56,427 nucleotides of DNA from Mesorhizobium sp. (GTDB taxonomy: Bacteria; Pseudomonadota; Alphaproteobacteria; Rhizobiales; Rhizobiaceae): positions 1 to 56,427 of the forward strand of contig SAQR01000023.1 of assembly GCA_004020365.1 (NCBI GenBank), read 5' to 3'. The position numbers were made by a program, and so were the translations under genes. Each line of letters opens with the position of its first letter. Position 1 is the stretch's first letter. Below the pieces are notes generated by a model, which ran no database searches, was not told where the DNA came from, and saw only the letters and a program-made list of their open reading frames with translations. This document shows positions 12,058 through 21,532 of the stretch, piece after piece.

Positions 12058-12627
12058 ATGGAAAGCACCTCCCAAATCATCGCCGGCCACGCCGTCTTCG
12101 AAACCGTGATCGGCTTCATGGGCATCGCCTGGAGCGAGGCCGGGCTGACGAGGCTTTGCCTGCCCCAGCGCAGCCGCGACGCCGTGGAACGGCGGCTGCT
12201 GCGCTATGCCGGCAACGCCGCGTCGAGCGCCCGACCGCAATGGGTTGCCGAGCTGATCGCGTCGATAAAGGCCTATGCCGCCGGCGAGGACATGGATTTC
12301 TCCGGTGTGCCGGTCGATCTCAGCGGTGTCGACGATTTCCGCCTCGCCATCTACGACGCGGCGCGCAAGCTCGCCTTCGGCGAGACCACCACCTATGGCG
12401 AACTGGCCAAGCGCGCCGGCCATGCCGGGCTGGCGCGGGAGACGGGCGCCGCGCTCGGCGCCAACCCGGTGCCGCTGGTCATCCCTTGCCATCGCATTCT
12501 TGCCGCCGGCGGCAAGATCGGCGGTTTTTCAGCGCCAGGCGGCTCGACCACAAAAGAGAAGATGCTGGCGATGGAAGGCGTGCGCGTCGGCCCGCCGCCG
12601 CCGGCGCAGGTCTCTTTTGGATTTTGA
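12058..12627 (+). CDS. ogt: methylated-DNA--protein-cysteine S-methyltransferase
   Basis: The 189-residue protein carries the active-site motif PCHR with acceptor Cys 144, preceded by GAALGANPVPLVI and followed by GKIGGFSAPGG, as in Ogt/MGMT. It removes alkyl groups from O6-alkylguanine by suicidal transfer to its own cysteine. No Ada regulatory domain is present. AAAGGAG at 12045-12051 sets the start at 12058; the frame is open far upstream, but that part is antisense to the transglycosylase. Confidence 0.95.
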   Translation: MESTSQIIAGHAVFETVIGFMGIAWSEAGLTRLCLPQRSRDAVERRLLRYAGNAASSARPQWVAELIASIKAYAAGEDMDFSGVPVDLSGVDDFRLAIYDAARKLAFGETTTYGELAKRAGHAGLARETGAALGANPVPLVIPCHRILAAGGKIGGFSAPGGSTTKEKMLAMEGVRVGPPPPAQVSFGF

Positions 12628-12639
12628 GGCCCGACATAG

Positions 12640-12966
12640 CTAGTCCGGAAAGATGCGCCGGCGGGAAAGCCGGTCTGTTTCCACGCGCTTGCACTTGTAG
12701 ACGATGCAGGAGTTGGTATCGGCGCTCGGCACCGAAGCGCGTGCCCTGACCTCGCCCATGTTGCAGAAACTCTGGCTCCGCACATAACGGTCGTAGAGCG
12801 GCAGCCCCGGCGTGCGCGTCGACTGATAACGCAAGATGACGGCGCCTTCCCGTGCGATGGTCGCGCGCACCGTGCCGCAGCTCATGCGGCTCGGGTCATA
12901 GCGCGAGATCGCCTGCGCCTCGGCGGCGACCAGCGTCAGGCAGGCGGCAAACAGGACAGTTTTCAT
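12640..12966 (-). CDS. small secreted hypothetical protein
   Basis: The 108-residue product starts with a clear signal peptide (MKTVLFAACLTLVAAEAQA) followed by a basic mature domain with four Cys (SCGTV, SFCNM, SCIVYKC), probably two disulfides. I do not recognise a named family. The ATG at 12966 has GGGGAGAGG just upstream. It converges with ogt, with only 12 bp between the stops. Confidence 0.65.
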   Translation of the reverse strand: MKTVLFAACLTLVAAEAQAISRYDPSRMSCGTVRATIAREGAVILRYQSTRTPGLPLYDRYVRSQSFCNMGEVRARASVPSADTNSCIVYKCKRVETDRLSRRRIFPD

Positions 12967-13129
12967 GGTCCTCTCCCCAAACAGGACCGGACGCTCGGAG
13001 GCGGCACGATCCTTCCCCGCAGCGTGCGCGATAGGCCACGCGACCCGCCGCAACGCGCGACGTGCAACGCTCTCACGCGATTGGGGCGGCCATTGGGCAG
13101 CGCCGTATCAGCGCCTTTTTTCGTGCAGT

Positions 13130-13158
13130 CTTGTTTTTTGCGGAGAAGCGGACTATAT
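13130..13158 (+). promoter_or_regulatory. csp promoter
   Basis: CTTGTT at 13130-13135 and CTATAT at 13153-13158 are 17 bp apart. This is close to the alphaproteobacterial consensus CTTGAC-N17-CTATAT. It predicts a 5' leader of about 130 nt before the cold-shock gene. Confidence 0.6.
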
Positions 13159-13296
13159 GGGGTCCATTGATATTTCGGCCGATCGATCCGGGCCTCGCGA
13201 TATTCGCGTTTGCTGACGTCTATCTCCAAAATCTCGATACAAACCGGCTGGACTTCGGTTCAGTCAAGCTAAAGCAAACGTATAAGGACTATCGAA

Positions 13297-13509
13297 ATGG
13301 CAACAGGTACGGTCAAGTGGTTTAATTCCACCAAGGGTTTCGGCTTCATCCAGCCTGATAGCGGCGGCGCGGACGTTTTCGTCCACATCTCTGCAGTCGA
13401 GCGCGCTGGGCTGTCGACCCTGGTCGAAGGCCAGAAGATCAACTTCGAGATCGAGCAGGACCGCCGCACTGGCAAGTCGTCCGCTGGATCTCTGAGCAAG
13501 GCAGCCTGA
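13297..13509 (+). CDS. cold-shock protein, CspA family
   Basis: The 70-residue protein is a single cold-shock domain with RNP1 KGFGFI (residues 14-19) and RNP2 VFVHI, and the conserved start GTVKWFN. Such proteins bind single-stranded RNA and DNA and act as RNA chaperones. The long leader (about 130 nt from the promoter at 13130) is typical of cold-regulated csp mRNAs. A strong terminator lies 165 nt downstream of the stop. Confidence 0.95.
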   Translation: MATGTVKWFNSTKGFGFIQPDSGGADVFVHISAVERAGLSTLVEGQKINFEIEQDRRTGKSSAGSLSKAA

Positions 13510-13521
13510 TTTTGCGAATGG

Positions 13522-13553
13522 CGCGCGCCGAGCGATAGCTCGGGGCGCGCGGC
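13522..13553 (+). other. GC-rich hairpin after csp
   Basis: GCGCGCGCCGAGC and GCTCGGGGCGCGC face each other around a GATA loop just after the csp stop codon. There is no T run, so this is more likely an mRNA-stabilising or processing hairpin than a terminator. Confidence 0.5.
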
Positions 13554-13674
13554 AAGTCACGGATGTACTGACGGTCGCGCGAGAAGCGCGCCGGAGCGAA
13601 AAACCCGACAAGCCGAAGCAGCAGATTGCTGCCGGCCCGGCCAAAGCGCTCCCGATCAGGCTACCAAGCATGGG

Positions 13675-13700
13675 AAGGCGGGATTTTGTCCCGCCTTTTT
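13675..13700 (+). terminator. intrinsic terminator downstream of csp
   Basis: AAGGCGGGA pairs with TCCCGCCTT around a five-base loop and is followed by TTT, a classic Rho-independent terminator. The 165 nt between the csp stop and this hairpin contain no convincing gene, so the csp transcript has a long structured 3' tail or a separate small RNA ends here. Confidence 0.8.
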
Positions 13701-13767
13701 GCTGTCCGGATTTCCGGATGAAACAGCCGCCTTGGGCTTATTGTGCCAACCATGGTGTTTTTAGCCT

Positions 13768-13980
13768 ATGAGCAAGCTCGAACAGATCGAAAAATCCGTC
13801 GCTGAACTGAGCCCTGAGGAACTGAAGGCATTTGCCGCCTGGTTCGAGGCGCTGAAAGCGGACATGTGGGATCGGCAGATCGAAGCCGACGCCAAGGCTG
13901 GCAGGCTGGATAAATTTGCCAAGCAGGCCTTGGCCGACCATCGCGCCGGCCGGACCAGCCCCTCTGAATCACACGGCTAG
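13768..13980 (+). CDS. small antitoxin-like protein, unpaired
   Basis: The 70-residue protein (LEQIEKSVAELSPEELKAFAAWFEAL, then DRQIEADAKAGRLDKFAKQALADHRAG) resembles a family of short rhizobial proteins usually encoded just before a RelE/ParE-like toxin. The N-terminal part is helical and acidic; the C-terminal part resembles the toxin-neutralising segment. No toxin-like gene follows; the next 120 bp are repeat-like and noncoding. It may be an orphan antitoxin. The family call is by similarity of pattern only. Confidence 0.6.
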   Translation: MSKLEQIEKSVAELSPEELKAFAAWFEALKADMWDRQIEADAKAGRLDKFAKQALADHRAGRTSPSESHG

Positions 13981-14102
13981 GCCTCATCACCCAATTCGAA
14001 TTCGCGCCACGGCCGAAGGCCGCAAGCCCGACCGGGCGTCGCGCCTCGTGGCGCGCCCCGTCCGGAGCGAGCCGCGAAGCGGCGACGAGCGTGAGGACAG
14101 AA

Positions 14103-14714
14103 TTAAGGCAGCCACTCCATCGGCACATGCCCAGGATCCGCCTCGACCCGTTTCAGCCAGGCCGCCACCGCCGGGTAGGGCTCGAGCTGAAAACCGCCCA
14201 TCTCGGCCGTATGCGTATAGGCGTAGAGCGCAATGTCGGCGACGCTCAAGGCCTCGCCGGCAAAGAACGCACTGCCCGCCAGATGCTTGTTCATCACGCC
14301 GAGCGCCTTGTTGCCGCGCTCCAGCGTAACCGCCAGCCGTTCGGGTGTCGCGTCCTTGGCCCGTTCGGGAAAGGTCAGCAGCGCCTTGCGCACCGCGATA
14401 TAGGGTTCGTGGCTGTATTGCTCGAAGAACAGCCATTGGTAGGCCAGTGCCCGTTCGTATTTGTCGACCGGCAGCAACCGCGTACCTTCGGCGAGGTAGA
14501 GCAGAATGGCGTTGGATTCGGCAAGCCGCCGGCCGTCGTCGAGCTCGAGCAGCGGCACCATGGCGTTCGGGTTCTTGGCGACATAGTCTGGCTTGCGCGT
14601 TTCGCCGGTGTGCGAACTGACCTCGACATTGGTGAAAGGGATGCCGAGCTTGGCCATCAACAGGCGCGGCTTGTAGCAATTGCCGCTGTCGATCATTCCA
14701 TAGAGTATGGTCAT
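14103..14714 (-). CDS. glutathione S-transferase family protein
   Basis: The 203-residue protein has an N-terminal thioredoxin-like domain (TILYGMIDSGNCYKPRLLMAKLGI, with the NPNAMVPLLELDDG cis-Pro region and the AESNAILLYLAEG glutathione-binding segment) and an alpha-helical C-terminal domain with the conserved ALSVADIALYAY capping motif. It probably conjugates or reduces with glutathione; the substrate is unknown. GGAG 6 nt upstream of the ATG at 14714 decides the start over the ATG at 14726. Confidence 0.92.
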   Translation of the reverse strand: MTILYGMIDSGNCYKPRLLMAKLGIPFTNVEVSSHTGETRKPDYVAKNPNAMVPLLELDDGRRLAESNAILLYLAEGTRLLPVDKYERALAYQWLFFEQYSHEPYIAVRKALLTFPERAKDATPERLAVTLERGNKALGVMNKHLAGSAFFAGEALSVADIALYAYTHTAEMGGFQLEPYPAVAAWLKRVEADPGHVPMEWLP

Positions 14715-14827
14715 TCTTGCTCCCATCGCCGCTCCCTCGGGGCGAGCGCCTTTACCGGCAATTACCCCGGCAGCGACAGCTTCATCCAGTGATTTGTTTT
14801 GGCGCAACTATCAGCGCCGCTGATAGA

Positions 14828-15682
14828 TCACCCAAACAACGGCACGACGTTGTTGGCCATGCCAAGCAGCCTGTCGATTGGCAGCGGCTCCTCGTCGAAG
14901 ATCATGCCGGCCAGCGCCGGCCGGGCAAGGTAAAAACCCTGCATCAGGTCGACGCCGCCGTCCAGCGCGACGCGCAGATGCGTGGCTTGCTCGATGCCTT
15001 CGACCAGCACCTTGGCGCCGCGGTCATGCAGCGCCGAGACCAGCGGCCGGAAAAACCGTTCGGCGGCGGCATGGCGGCAGAATTCCGCGAACCAGGTGCC
15101 GTCGATCTTGACGATGTCGGGCTGGACAAGGGCGACCCGTTCTTCCGTCGAATGCCCGGTGCCGAAATCGTCGATTGCGATGCGGATGCCGTCACGCCGC
15201 ATCTCGCGCGCCAAGCTGACGAGCACCTTGTCTTCAGCCGCCTGCTCGGTGATCTCGCAGACCAGCATGCCGGGGTGCAGGTCGAACTCGGCGAGACGCC
15301 TGGTCATCAGCCTGATCTCAGCCAGCGCTCGCCCGGGGTCATCGTTGATCAGCGGATTGTAGTTGAAGAACAAGTCGAGCCCGCCGACGCCGATGTTGCG
15401 GAAATTCCGCAGATGCAGCACCCGGCACATCGTCTCGACGAACAGGCGATCCGGCACCGGGATGCCCTCGAAGAATACGCGCGGCGCGACCGGCCTGCCG
15501 GCGCGGTGCGGCTCGATCAGGCCTTCGACGGCGACGGCCTTCAAAAACCTGCCGTGCGGCGCAAAGATCGGCTGGTAGGCGCTCCTCAGCCGGAACGCGC
15601 CATAGACGCCATATTCGATCCCGACTTCGTCGGCAAAGATTGCCTCGCCGACATTTCGCCGCCTTTCAGGCCGCCCGGTCAC
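14828..15682 (-). CDS. EAL-domain protein (cyclic-di-GMP phosphodiesterase-like), downstream copy
   Basis: The 284-residue protein is essentially one EAL domain with no sensor or membrane part. The signature is EGL (VEGLIEP) rather than EAL. The other catalytic positions look intact: FNYNP, CEITEQ, DDFGTG, VKID, VEGIE and QGFYLARP. It could therefore hydrolyse c-di-GMP. Its ATG overlaps the stop of the upstream EAL gene by 4 bp (ATGA), so the two are translationally coupled. Confidence 0.85.
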   Translation of the reverse strand: MTGRPERRRNVGEAIFADEVGIEYGVYGAFRLRSAYQPIFAPHGRFLKAVAVEGLIEPHRAGRPVAPRVFFEGIPVPDRLFVETMCRVLHLRNFRNIGVGGLDLFFNYNPLINDDPGRALAEIRLMTRRLAEFDLHPGMLVCEITEQAAEDKVLVSLAREMRRDGIRIAIDDFGTGHSTEERVALVQPDIVKIDGTWFAEFCRHAAAERFFRPLVSALHDRGAKVLVEGIEQATHLRVALDGGVDLMQGFYLARPALAGMIFDEEPLPIDRLLGMANNVVPLFG

Positions 15683-16593
15683 GGCACCACCTTGCGCCCG
15701 AAAGCCCGTTTCGGCCGCGGCGAAGGCGAGACGGTCGCAGGCGCCTCGCCGGCGTCAGACGCTGTCACCGGCATCTGCCTTTCCTTGCCGAAGACTTGGC
15801 TTTCGTTGCCGAAGACGTGAAAGCTGGTCGGTACAAGCTCCGGGCGCGCCAGCGCGAATCCCTGCACCATCGAGGCTCCCGATTTCTCGGCCAGTTCAAG
15901 CTGCCAGCCCTCCTCGATGCCCTCGAACACGGTGCGGATGCCTTGCTGTTCGAAACTTGCCACCATGGCGGTCAGCAGCGCGAATCCGGCGCCGGACTCC
16001 ATCAGTTGCATGATCCAGTGGGCGTCGAATTTGACGATGTCAGGCCTGAGCTCCTTGATCCGGTTGATGTCGGACTCTTCGGCGCCGTAGTCGTCGACGG
16101 CGATGCGAAACCCGTTGGCCCTGAGCGCCTCGACGAAATTGTAGAGCGTTTCCTGCGACGCCGATTTCTGTTCGGTGACCTCGCAGACGACGCGGTTCGC
16201 ATCGATCCCAGCCTCATGCAGCACCAGCCGCATGTCGCGCAGCGCCTTGTCGGCGATGCTGCGATCGGTGAACACCGACGGATCGAAGTTGATGAAAATG
16301 AATGCCTCCTGCGGCAGGCAGACGCCGGCGTTCAAAAGATGCAGCGTCCTCGTCAGCGCCTCGATATGCAGGCGGTCGACCGTCGGACAGGCGTTGAAGA
16401 AACTCACCGGCGACTGCGGCTCGGCGTCGCGGAACGGCCGGATCAGGCCCTCGAATCCGGTGATGGACAATTTGCCGTTGCTGAAGGCGAAAATCGGCTG
16501 GAAGGCGCTTTGCAGCGTATAGTTGCCCCAGACACCGCTGGCGGTGCCGTCGTCATGACGGACGATATGGCCAAGCCCGATGCTGCGCGACAC
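15679..16593 (-). CDS. EAL-domain protein, upstream copy
   Basis: The roughly 304-residue product has an EAL domain clearly related to its downstream neighbour: FEGLIRP, INFDPS, CEVTEQ, DDYGAEE, KFDA, FEGIEEG and VQGFALARP. A Ser/Pro-rich basic tail of about 45 residues follows. I chose the GTG at 16593, preceded closely by GGAGG, because it aligns with the start of the paralogue; the frame is open to a TTG at 16716, which would add 41 residues. The pair appears to have arisen by duplication. Function in c-di-GMP turnover is inferred. Confidence 0.8.
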   Translation of the reverse strand: MSRSIGLGHIVRHDDGTASGVWGNYTLQSAFQPIFAFSNGKLSITGFEGLIRPFRDAEPQSPVSFFNACPTVDRLHIEALTRTLHLLNAGVCLPQEAFIFINFDPSVFTDRSIADKALRDMRLVLHEAGIDANRVVCEVTEQKSASQETLYNFVEALRANGFRIAVDDYGAEESDINRIKELRPDIVKFDAHWIMQLMESGAGFALLTAMVASFEQQGIRTVFEGIEEGWQLELAEKSGASMVQGFALARPELVPTSFHVFGNESQVFGKERQMPVTASDAGEAPATVSPSPRPKRAFGRKVVP

Positions 16594-16697
16594 GGTTCCT
16601 CCCGTAGCGAGACTGGTGGAATGGGTCGTGATCCAGCCACCCGGTGTTTTACCGCGTGTAAGTGAATTTATTGTTGCCGGATTTGCCGGGGATTTGA

Positions 16698-18002
<1,305 letters not shown>

Positions 18003-18061
18003 TCTGGTGCATCTCGAACACCAAACCCGGCTCGCAATCGGGTTTTGCGGGCTCAAGGGGC

Positions 18062-18457
18062 TCAGCCGCCATACTGCTCGTCGGTCACCGTCTCCAGCCA
18101 GTCGGCATGGACGCCGTCGAGCGCCTCCTGCATGGCGATATGGGCCATCGCCGATTTCGGACCGGCGCCGTGCCAATGCTTTTCGTCAGGCGCAAACGAG
18201 ATGACGTCGCCGGCCCTGATTGCCTGTATCGGCTCGCCCCAGCTTTGCGCGAGGCCGGCGCCCGACACGACATAGAGCGTCTGGCCCAGCGGATGCGTAT
18301 GCCAGTGGGTACGCGCGCCGGGCTCGAAACCGACCATGACGGCGCGTAGCCGCGCCGGCGCTTCCTTCTCGATGATCGGCGTCTGCCACACGCGGCCGGT
18401 GAAGTACTTTTCCGGCGCAATGACGGTCGGCACGCTGCCGCAAGCAATGATCTTCAT
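18062..18457 (-). CDS. cupin-domain protein
   Basis: The 131-residue protein is a single cupin barrel: the first motif is [20 protein letters not shown] and the second is [18 protein letters not shown]. The His residues in these motifs probably bind a metal. Similar small cupins include quercetinase-like and carboxymuconolactone-associated proteins, but no substrate can be assigned. It is convergent with aatA. Confidence 0.88.
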   Translation of the reverse strand: MKIIACGSVPTVIAPEKYFTGRVWQTPIIEKEAPARLRAVMVGFEPGARTHWHTHPLGQTLYVVSGAGLAQSWGEPIQAIRAGDVISFAPDEKHWHGAGPKSAMAHIAMQEALDGVHADWLETVTDEQYGG

Positions 18458-18795
18458 CGTCGCGAGTCCTCAAAGCTGATGGCGGATCGGTCGTCGACGA
18501 CCTTTCCTATTTGTCGCAGGAAGGGGCACTTTCATCCGATAACCATGAAGGCGCAACCGCTTTTGCGGCTGTTCGGCGACAGGCCTGTCACGGAATTGAC
18601 GGAAAGCCCAAGCCGGCATCCGACGGCTTCGCCGGCTCAACATCCGCGACATCAGGCGATCCTCAAATCACTTGCCCTCCAGGCGAACCCGTGGGACGAT
18701 GCTTTTGGGTAGGTGGCAAACTGAAAAAAGCCCCGCCCGCGACGGTCGACAGGCCGGCCGCCGCTCCCAGGGAAACGCCTGAGTGGAGGTCAGTC
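18458..18795. other. intergenic region, no gene seen
   Basis: These 338 bp separate the divergent cupin and EF-G-like genes. The plus-strand frame is open through much of it, but codon quality and the strong GGAGGT at 18785-18790 before the ATG at 18796 argue against an N-terminal extension. I see no RNA gene or clear promoter pair. Confidence 0.5.
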
Positions 18796-20847
18796 ATGGG
18801 AACTCGCGCCGGAGGACGACGCACGGGACCGAAATGCATTGCCATAGTCGGTCCCTTTGCAAGCGGTAAGACGACACTTCTCGAAGCCATATTGGCCCGC
18901 ACGGGCGCCATCCCCCGCCAGAATCCGGTCTCCTCGGGAAACACAGTTTCCGATCATTCGCCCGAGGCACGCGCCCACGCCATGAGCGTTGAGGCGACGT
19001 TTGCCACCACCGACTTCATGGGCGAGCAACTCACCTTCGTCGATTGTCCCGGCTCCATCGAATTCTCCTTCGAGGCAGAGCCGGTTCTAGCCGCCTGCGA
19101 CATCGCCGTGGTCGTCGCCGAAGCCGATGCGAAGAAGATTCCTGCTCTGCAGCTGATCATGCGCAAGCTCGACGATCTCGGCGTGCCGCGCATCATGTTC
19201 CTCAACAAGGTCGACAAGGCGATATCAGGCGTGCGCGACACGCTGAAGATGCTGCAGCCGGCGAGCTCTGTGCCGTTGCTGCTGCGCCAGATCCCGCTGC
19301 GCAAGGATGGCGTGGTGATCGGCTCGATCGATCTGGCGCTGGAGCGCGCCTACATCTATCGCGAGTATGCCGAAAGCGAAGTCGCACAGATTCCCAGCGA
19401 CGACAAGGCGCGCGAGCTCGAAGCGCGCTTTTCCATGCTGGAGACGCTCGCCGACCATGATGATCAACTGATGGAGCAGCTGCTCGACGAAATCGAGCCG
19501 CCCAAGGACGCCATCTTCGACGACCTGGCCGCCGACTTGCGCGATGGTGCCGTGACGCCGGTGCTGATCGGCACCGCCGAGAAGGGCAATGGTGTGCTGC
19601 GGCTGCTGAAAACGATCCGCCACGACGCGCCTGATGTCGAAGCAACACGCAAGCGCCTCGGCGCGCCTGACGGCAATGCGACCGTGGTCCAGGTGATGAA
19701 GACCATCCACACCGCCCATGGCGGCAAGCTGTCGATCTCGCGCATCCTGTCCGGCCAGCTTGCCGACGCCTCCGAGCTGTTCCTTTCGAATGGCGCGACG
19801 GCCAAGGTCTCCGGCATCTACAGAATGCTCGGCAAGGACCAGACCAAGCTCACCTCAGCCCCGGCCGGCGACACGGTCGCGCTCGGCAAGATGGACGAGG
19901 TCACGACCGGTCAGACCTTGACCTCGATCAAGGGCGGCATCAAGCCCTTGGTCACGCTGACGCCGCCGCAACCGGTCTTTGCTTTTGCGTTGCGACCGAA
20001 GGAACGCAAGGACGAGGTCAAGATGTCGGCGGCCATCCAGCGCCTTGCCGAAGAAGATCCCTCGCTCAGCGTGCGCCACAATCAGGATTCGGCTGAAACC
20101 GTGCTGTCGGGCCATGGCGAAATGCATCTGCGTGTCGTGCGCGAGCGGTTGGAGGGCAAGAACCAGATTCCGGTCGAAGGCCATCCGCCGGCCGTGCCTT
20201 ACCGCGAGACGATCCGCAAAGCGGCGCAGCAGCGTGGCCGTCACAAGAAGCAGTCGGGCGGCCATGGCCAGTTCGGCGACGTGGTGATCGAGATCAAGCC
20301 GCTGCCGCGCGGCTCCGGTTTCCAGTTCACCGACACCATCACCGGCGGCGCCGTGCCGAAAACCTATATCCAGTCGGTCGAGGCCGGTGTGCGCGATTAT
20401 CTGAAATCGGGGCCGCTCGGCTTTCCAGTGGTCGACGTCGCCGTCAACCTGTCCGATGGCTCCTATCATTCTGTCGATTCGTCGGACATGGCCTTCCAGA
20501 TGGCGGCAAAGCTGGCGATGAAGGAAGGCATGGCCGCTTGCTCGCCGGTGCTGCTTGAACCGATCATGAAGGTGGAAATCGTCACGCCGTCCGACGCGAC
20601 ATCGAAAATCATCGCCCTGATCCCGCAGCGGCGCGGCCAAATCCTCGGCTACGATGCGCGGCCCGGCTGGCCGGGATGGGATGTCGTCGAGGCGACCATG
20701 CCGCAGGCCGAGATCGGCGATCTGATCATCGAGCTGCGTTCGGCCACCGCGGGCGTCGCCAGCTACCGTGCCAGCTTCGACCATATGGCCGAACTCACCG
20801 GCCGGCTGGCTGACGAGGCGTTGAACGCCAATGGCAAGGCCGCCTGA
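18796..20847 (+). CDS. elongation factor G-like GTPase (non-canonical paralogue)
   Basis: The 683-residue protein follows EF-G domain order: GTPase (1-270), domain II (about 290-375), III, IV with PYRETIRKAA and KKQSGGHGQFGDVVIEIKP, and V ending near residue 670. The P-loop is GPFASGKTT (19-27) and G4 is NKVD. G3 reads DCPGS at 83-87 instead of DTPGH, so the His needed for ribosome-stimulated GTP hydrolysis in EF-G is replaced by Ser. It is thus likely an EF-G2-type paralogue and not the main translocase. No rpsL, rpsG or tuf gene is adjacent. A hairpin terminator follows. Confidence 0.85.
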   Translation: MGTRAGGRRTGPKCIAIVGPFASGKTTLLEAILARTGAIPRQNPVSSGNTVSDHSPEARAHAMSVEATFATTDFMGEQLTFVDCPGSIEFSFEAEPVLAACDIAVVVAEADAKKIPALQLIMRKLDDLGVPRIMFLNKVDKAISGVRDTLKMLQPASSVPLLLRQIPLRKDGVVIGSIDLALERAYIYREYAESEVAQIPSDDKARELEARFSMLETLADHDDQLMEQLLDEIEPPKDAIFDDLAADLRDGAVTPVLIGTAEKGNGVLRLLKTIRHDAPDVEATRKRLGAPDGNATVVQVMKTIHTAHGGKLSISRILSGQLADASELFLSNGATAKVSGIYRMLGKDQTKLTSAPAGDTVALGKMDEVTTGQTLTSIKGGIKPLVTLTPPQPVFAFALRPKERKDEVKMSAAIQRLAEEDPSLSVRHNQDSAETVLSGHGEMHLRVVRERLEGKNQIPVEGHPPAVPYRETIRKAAQQRGRHKKQSGGHGQFGDVVIEIKPLPRGSGFQFTDTITGGAVPKTYIQSVEAGVRDYLKSGPLGFPVVDVAVNLSDGSYHSVDSSDMAFQMAAKLAMKEGMAACSPVLLEPIMKVEIVTPSDATSKIIALIPQRRGQILGYDARPGWPGWDVVEATMPQAEIGDLIIELRSATAGVASYRASFDHMAELTGRLADEALNANGKAA

Positions 20848-20882
20848 CACTGGAACTTGGCGACAGCTGCAGAACACAAGGA

Positions 20883-20918
20883 AACGGCGTCCGGAAATGA
20901 TCCGGACGCCGTTCTCTT
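20883..20918. terminator. terminator hairpin after the EF-G-like gene
   Basis: A perfect 13-bp stem (20883-20895 with 20901-20913) around a five-base loop is followed by CTCTT. It lies 36 bp after the stop codon and could work in either direction. Confidence 0.7.
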
Positions 20919-21187
20919 GCGGACCGTCTTCGTGGGAGGCGAAACGGCAGGTCCGCCGCACATGCCGCCAACGCTTGACAGCCTCAGCGGAAGAATGGTT
21001 CGGACGCGGTAGCCGCCTGAGCCCGGATCGTCCGAGTGATGCCCCCATCTCCCGCACGAACCACACCGCGTCCTATGATCTGCTTAGTCGATGCTGCGCG
21101 CCTGCGACATGTTACCTGAGGTTACATGTCACTGTTACATGACAATTTCGGTCGGCTTTGCGTCAGCGCCGGCAGAGATCGGGATAC
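20919..21187. other. intergenic region with a GTTACATG repeat cluster
   Basis: I see no convincing gene in this stretch. It holds three copies of GTTACMTG on the plus strand, at 21111, 21121 and 21134, partly arranged as inverted repeats, which could be an operator. The minus strand has a CCUCCCAC stretch just before the hairpin at 20883-20913, so a second small RNA like the one at 21188-21303 is possible but unproven. Confidence 0.4.
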
Positions 21188-21216
21188 AAAAAAGCCGGAT
21201 CAACGAAGATCCGGCT
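21188..21216 (-). terminator. intrinsic terminator of the AbcR-like RNA
   Basis: On the minus strand, AGCCGGATC and GATCCGGCT form a perfect 9-bp stem with a six-base loop and are followed by six T residues (21193-21188). There is no protein gene just upstream on that strand, which supports an RNA gene. Confidence 0.85.
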
Positions 21217-21303
21217 GAGTTTGATTGGAAGTGCCTGTTAAGGCTAACCTCCAGAGGGGAACACTCGAGGGCGCTAATGGGAGGAGAACGCACCCAGGAG
21301 ATG
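21188..21303 (-). ncRNA. AbcR-like (alpha-r15) trans-acting small RNA
   Basis: On the minus strand a promoter-like element is followed by about 116 nt containing an unpaired CUCCUCCCAU stretch, a GUUCCCCUCUGGAGG region and a CUUCC region. It ends in a strong intrinsic terminator with a 9-bp stem (21193-21216) and a six-T tail. Size, C/U-rich anti-Shine-Dalgarno motifs and position beside an LsrB/VtlR-type LysR gene and trxB match AbcR1/AbcR2 RNAs of rhizobia and Brucella. Those bind Hfq and repress mRNAs for ABC-transporter binding proteins. The identification rests on motif and synteny. Confidence 0.7.
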
Positions 21304-21309
21304 ATCTAT

Positions 21310-21338
21310 ATATGTGCTCATCATGCCCAAGAAACAAG
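21310..21338 (-). promoter_or_regulatory. probable promoter of the AbcR-like RNA
   Basis: Reading the minus strand, CTTGTT (21338-21333) is followed after 17 bp by ACATAT (21315-21310), overlapping a longer ATATATA run. This fits the alphaproteobacterial CTTGAC-N17-CTATAT pattern and puts the RNA start near 21303. Confidence 0.5.
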
Positions 21339-21532
21339 CATCTATTTTGCAACACTCGCATGCAAAATGACACAGGCTGTGGTCTAACCCGTTGCTTGGC
21401 CTCGTAGGACCAGAAGAATCGCGAAATGCGGTGCGCGGCCAGTCAAGAATCATTGCGAAATAGCCAATCAGCTGCGAATTTCGGTCCAGAACGCAGAAAA
21501 CAACGAATGACGGCGAATCAGGCAGCGCGCGT

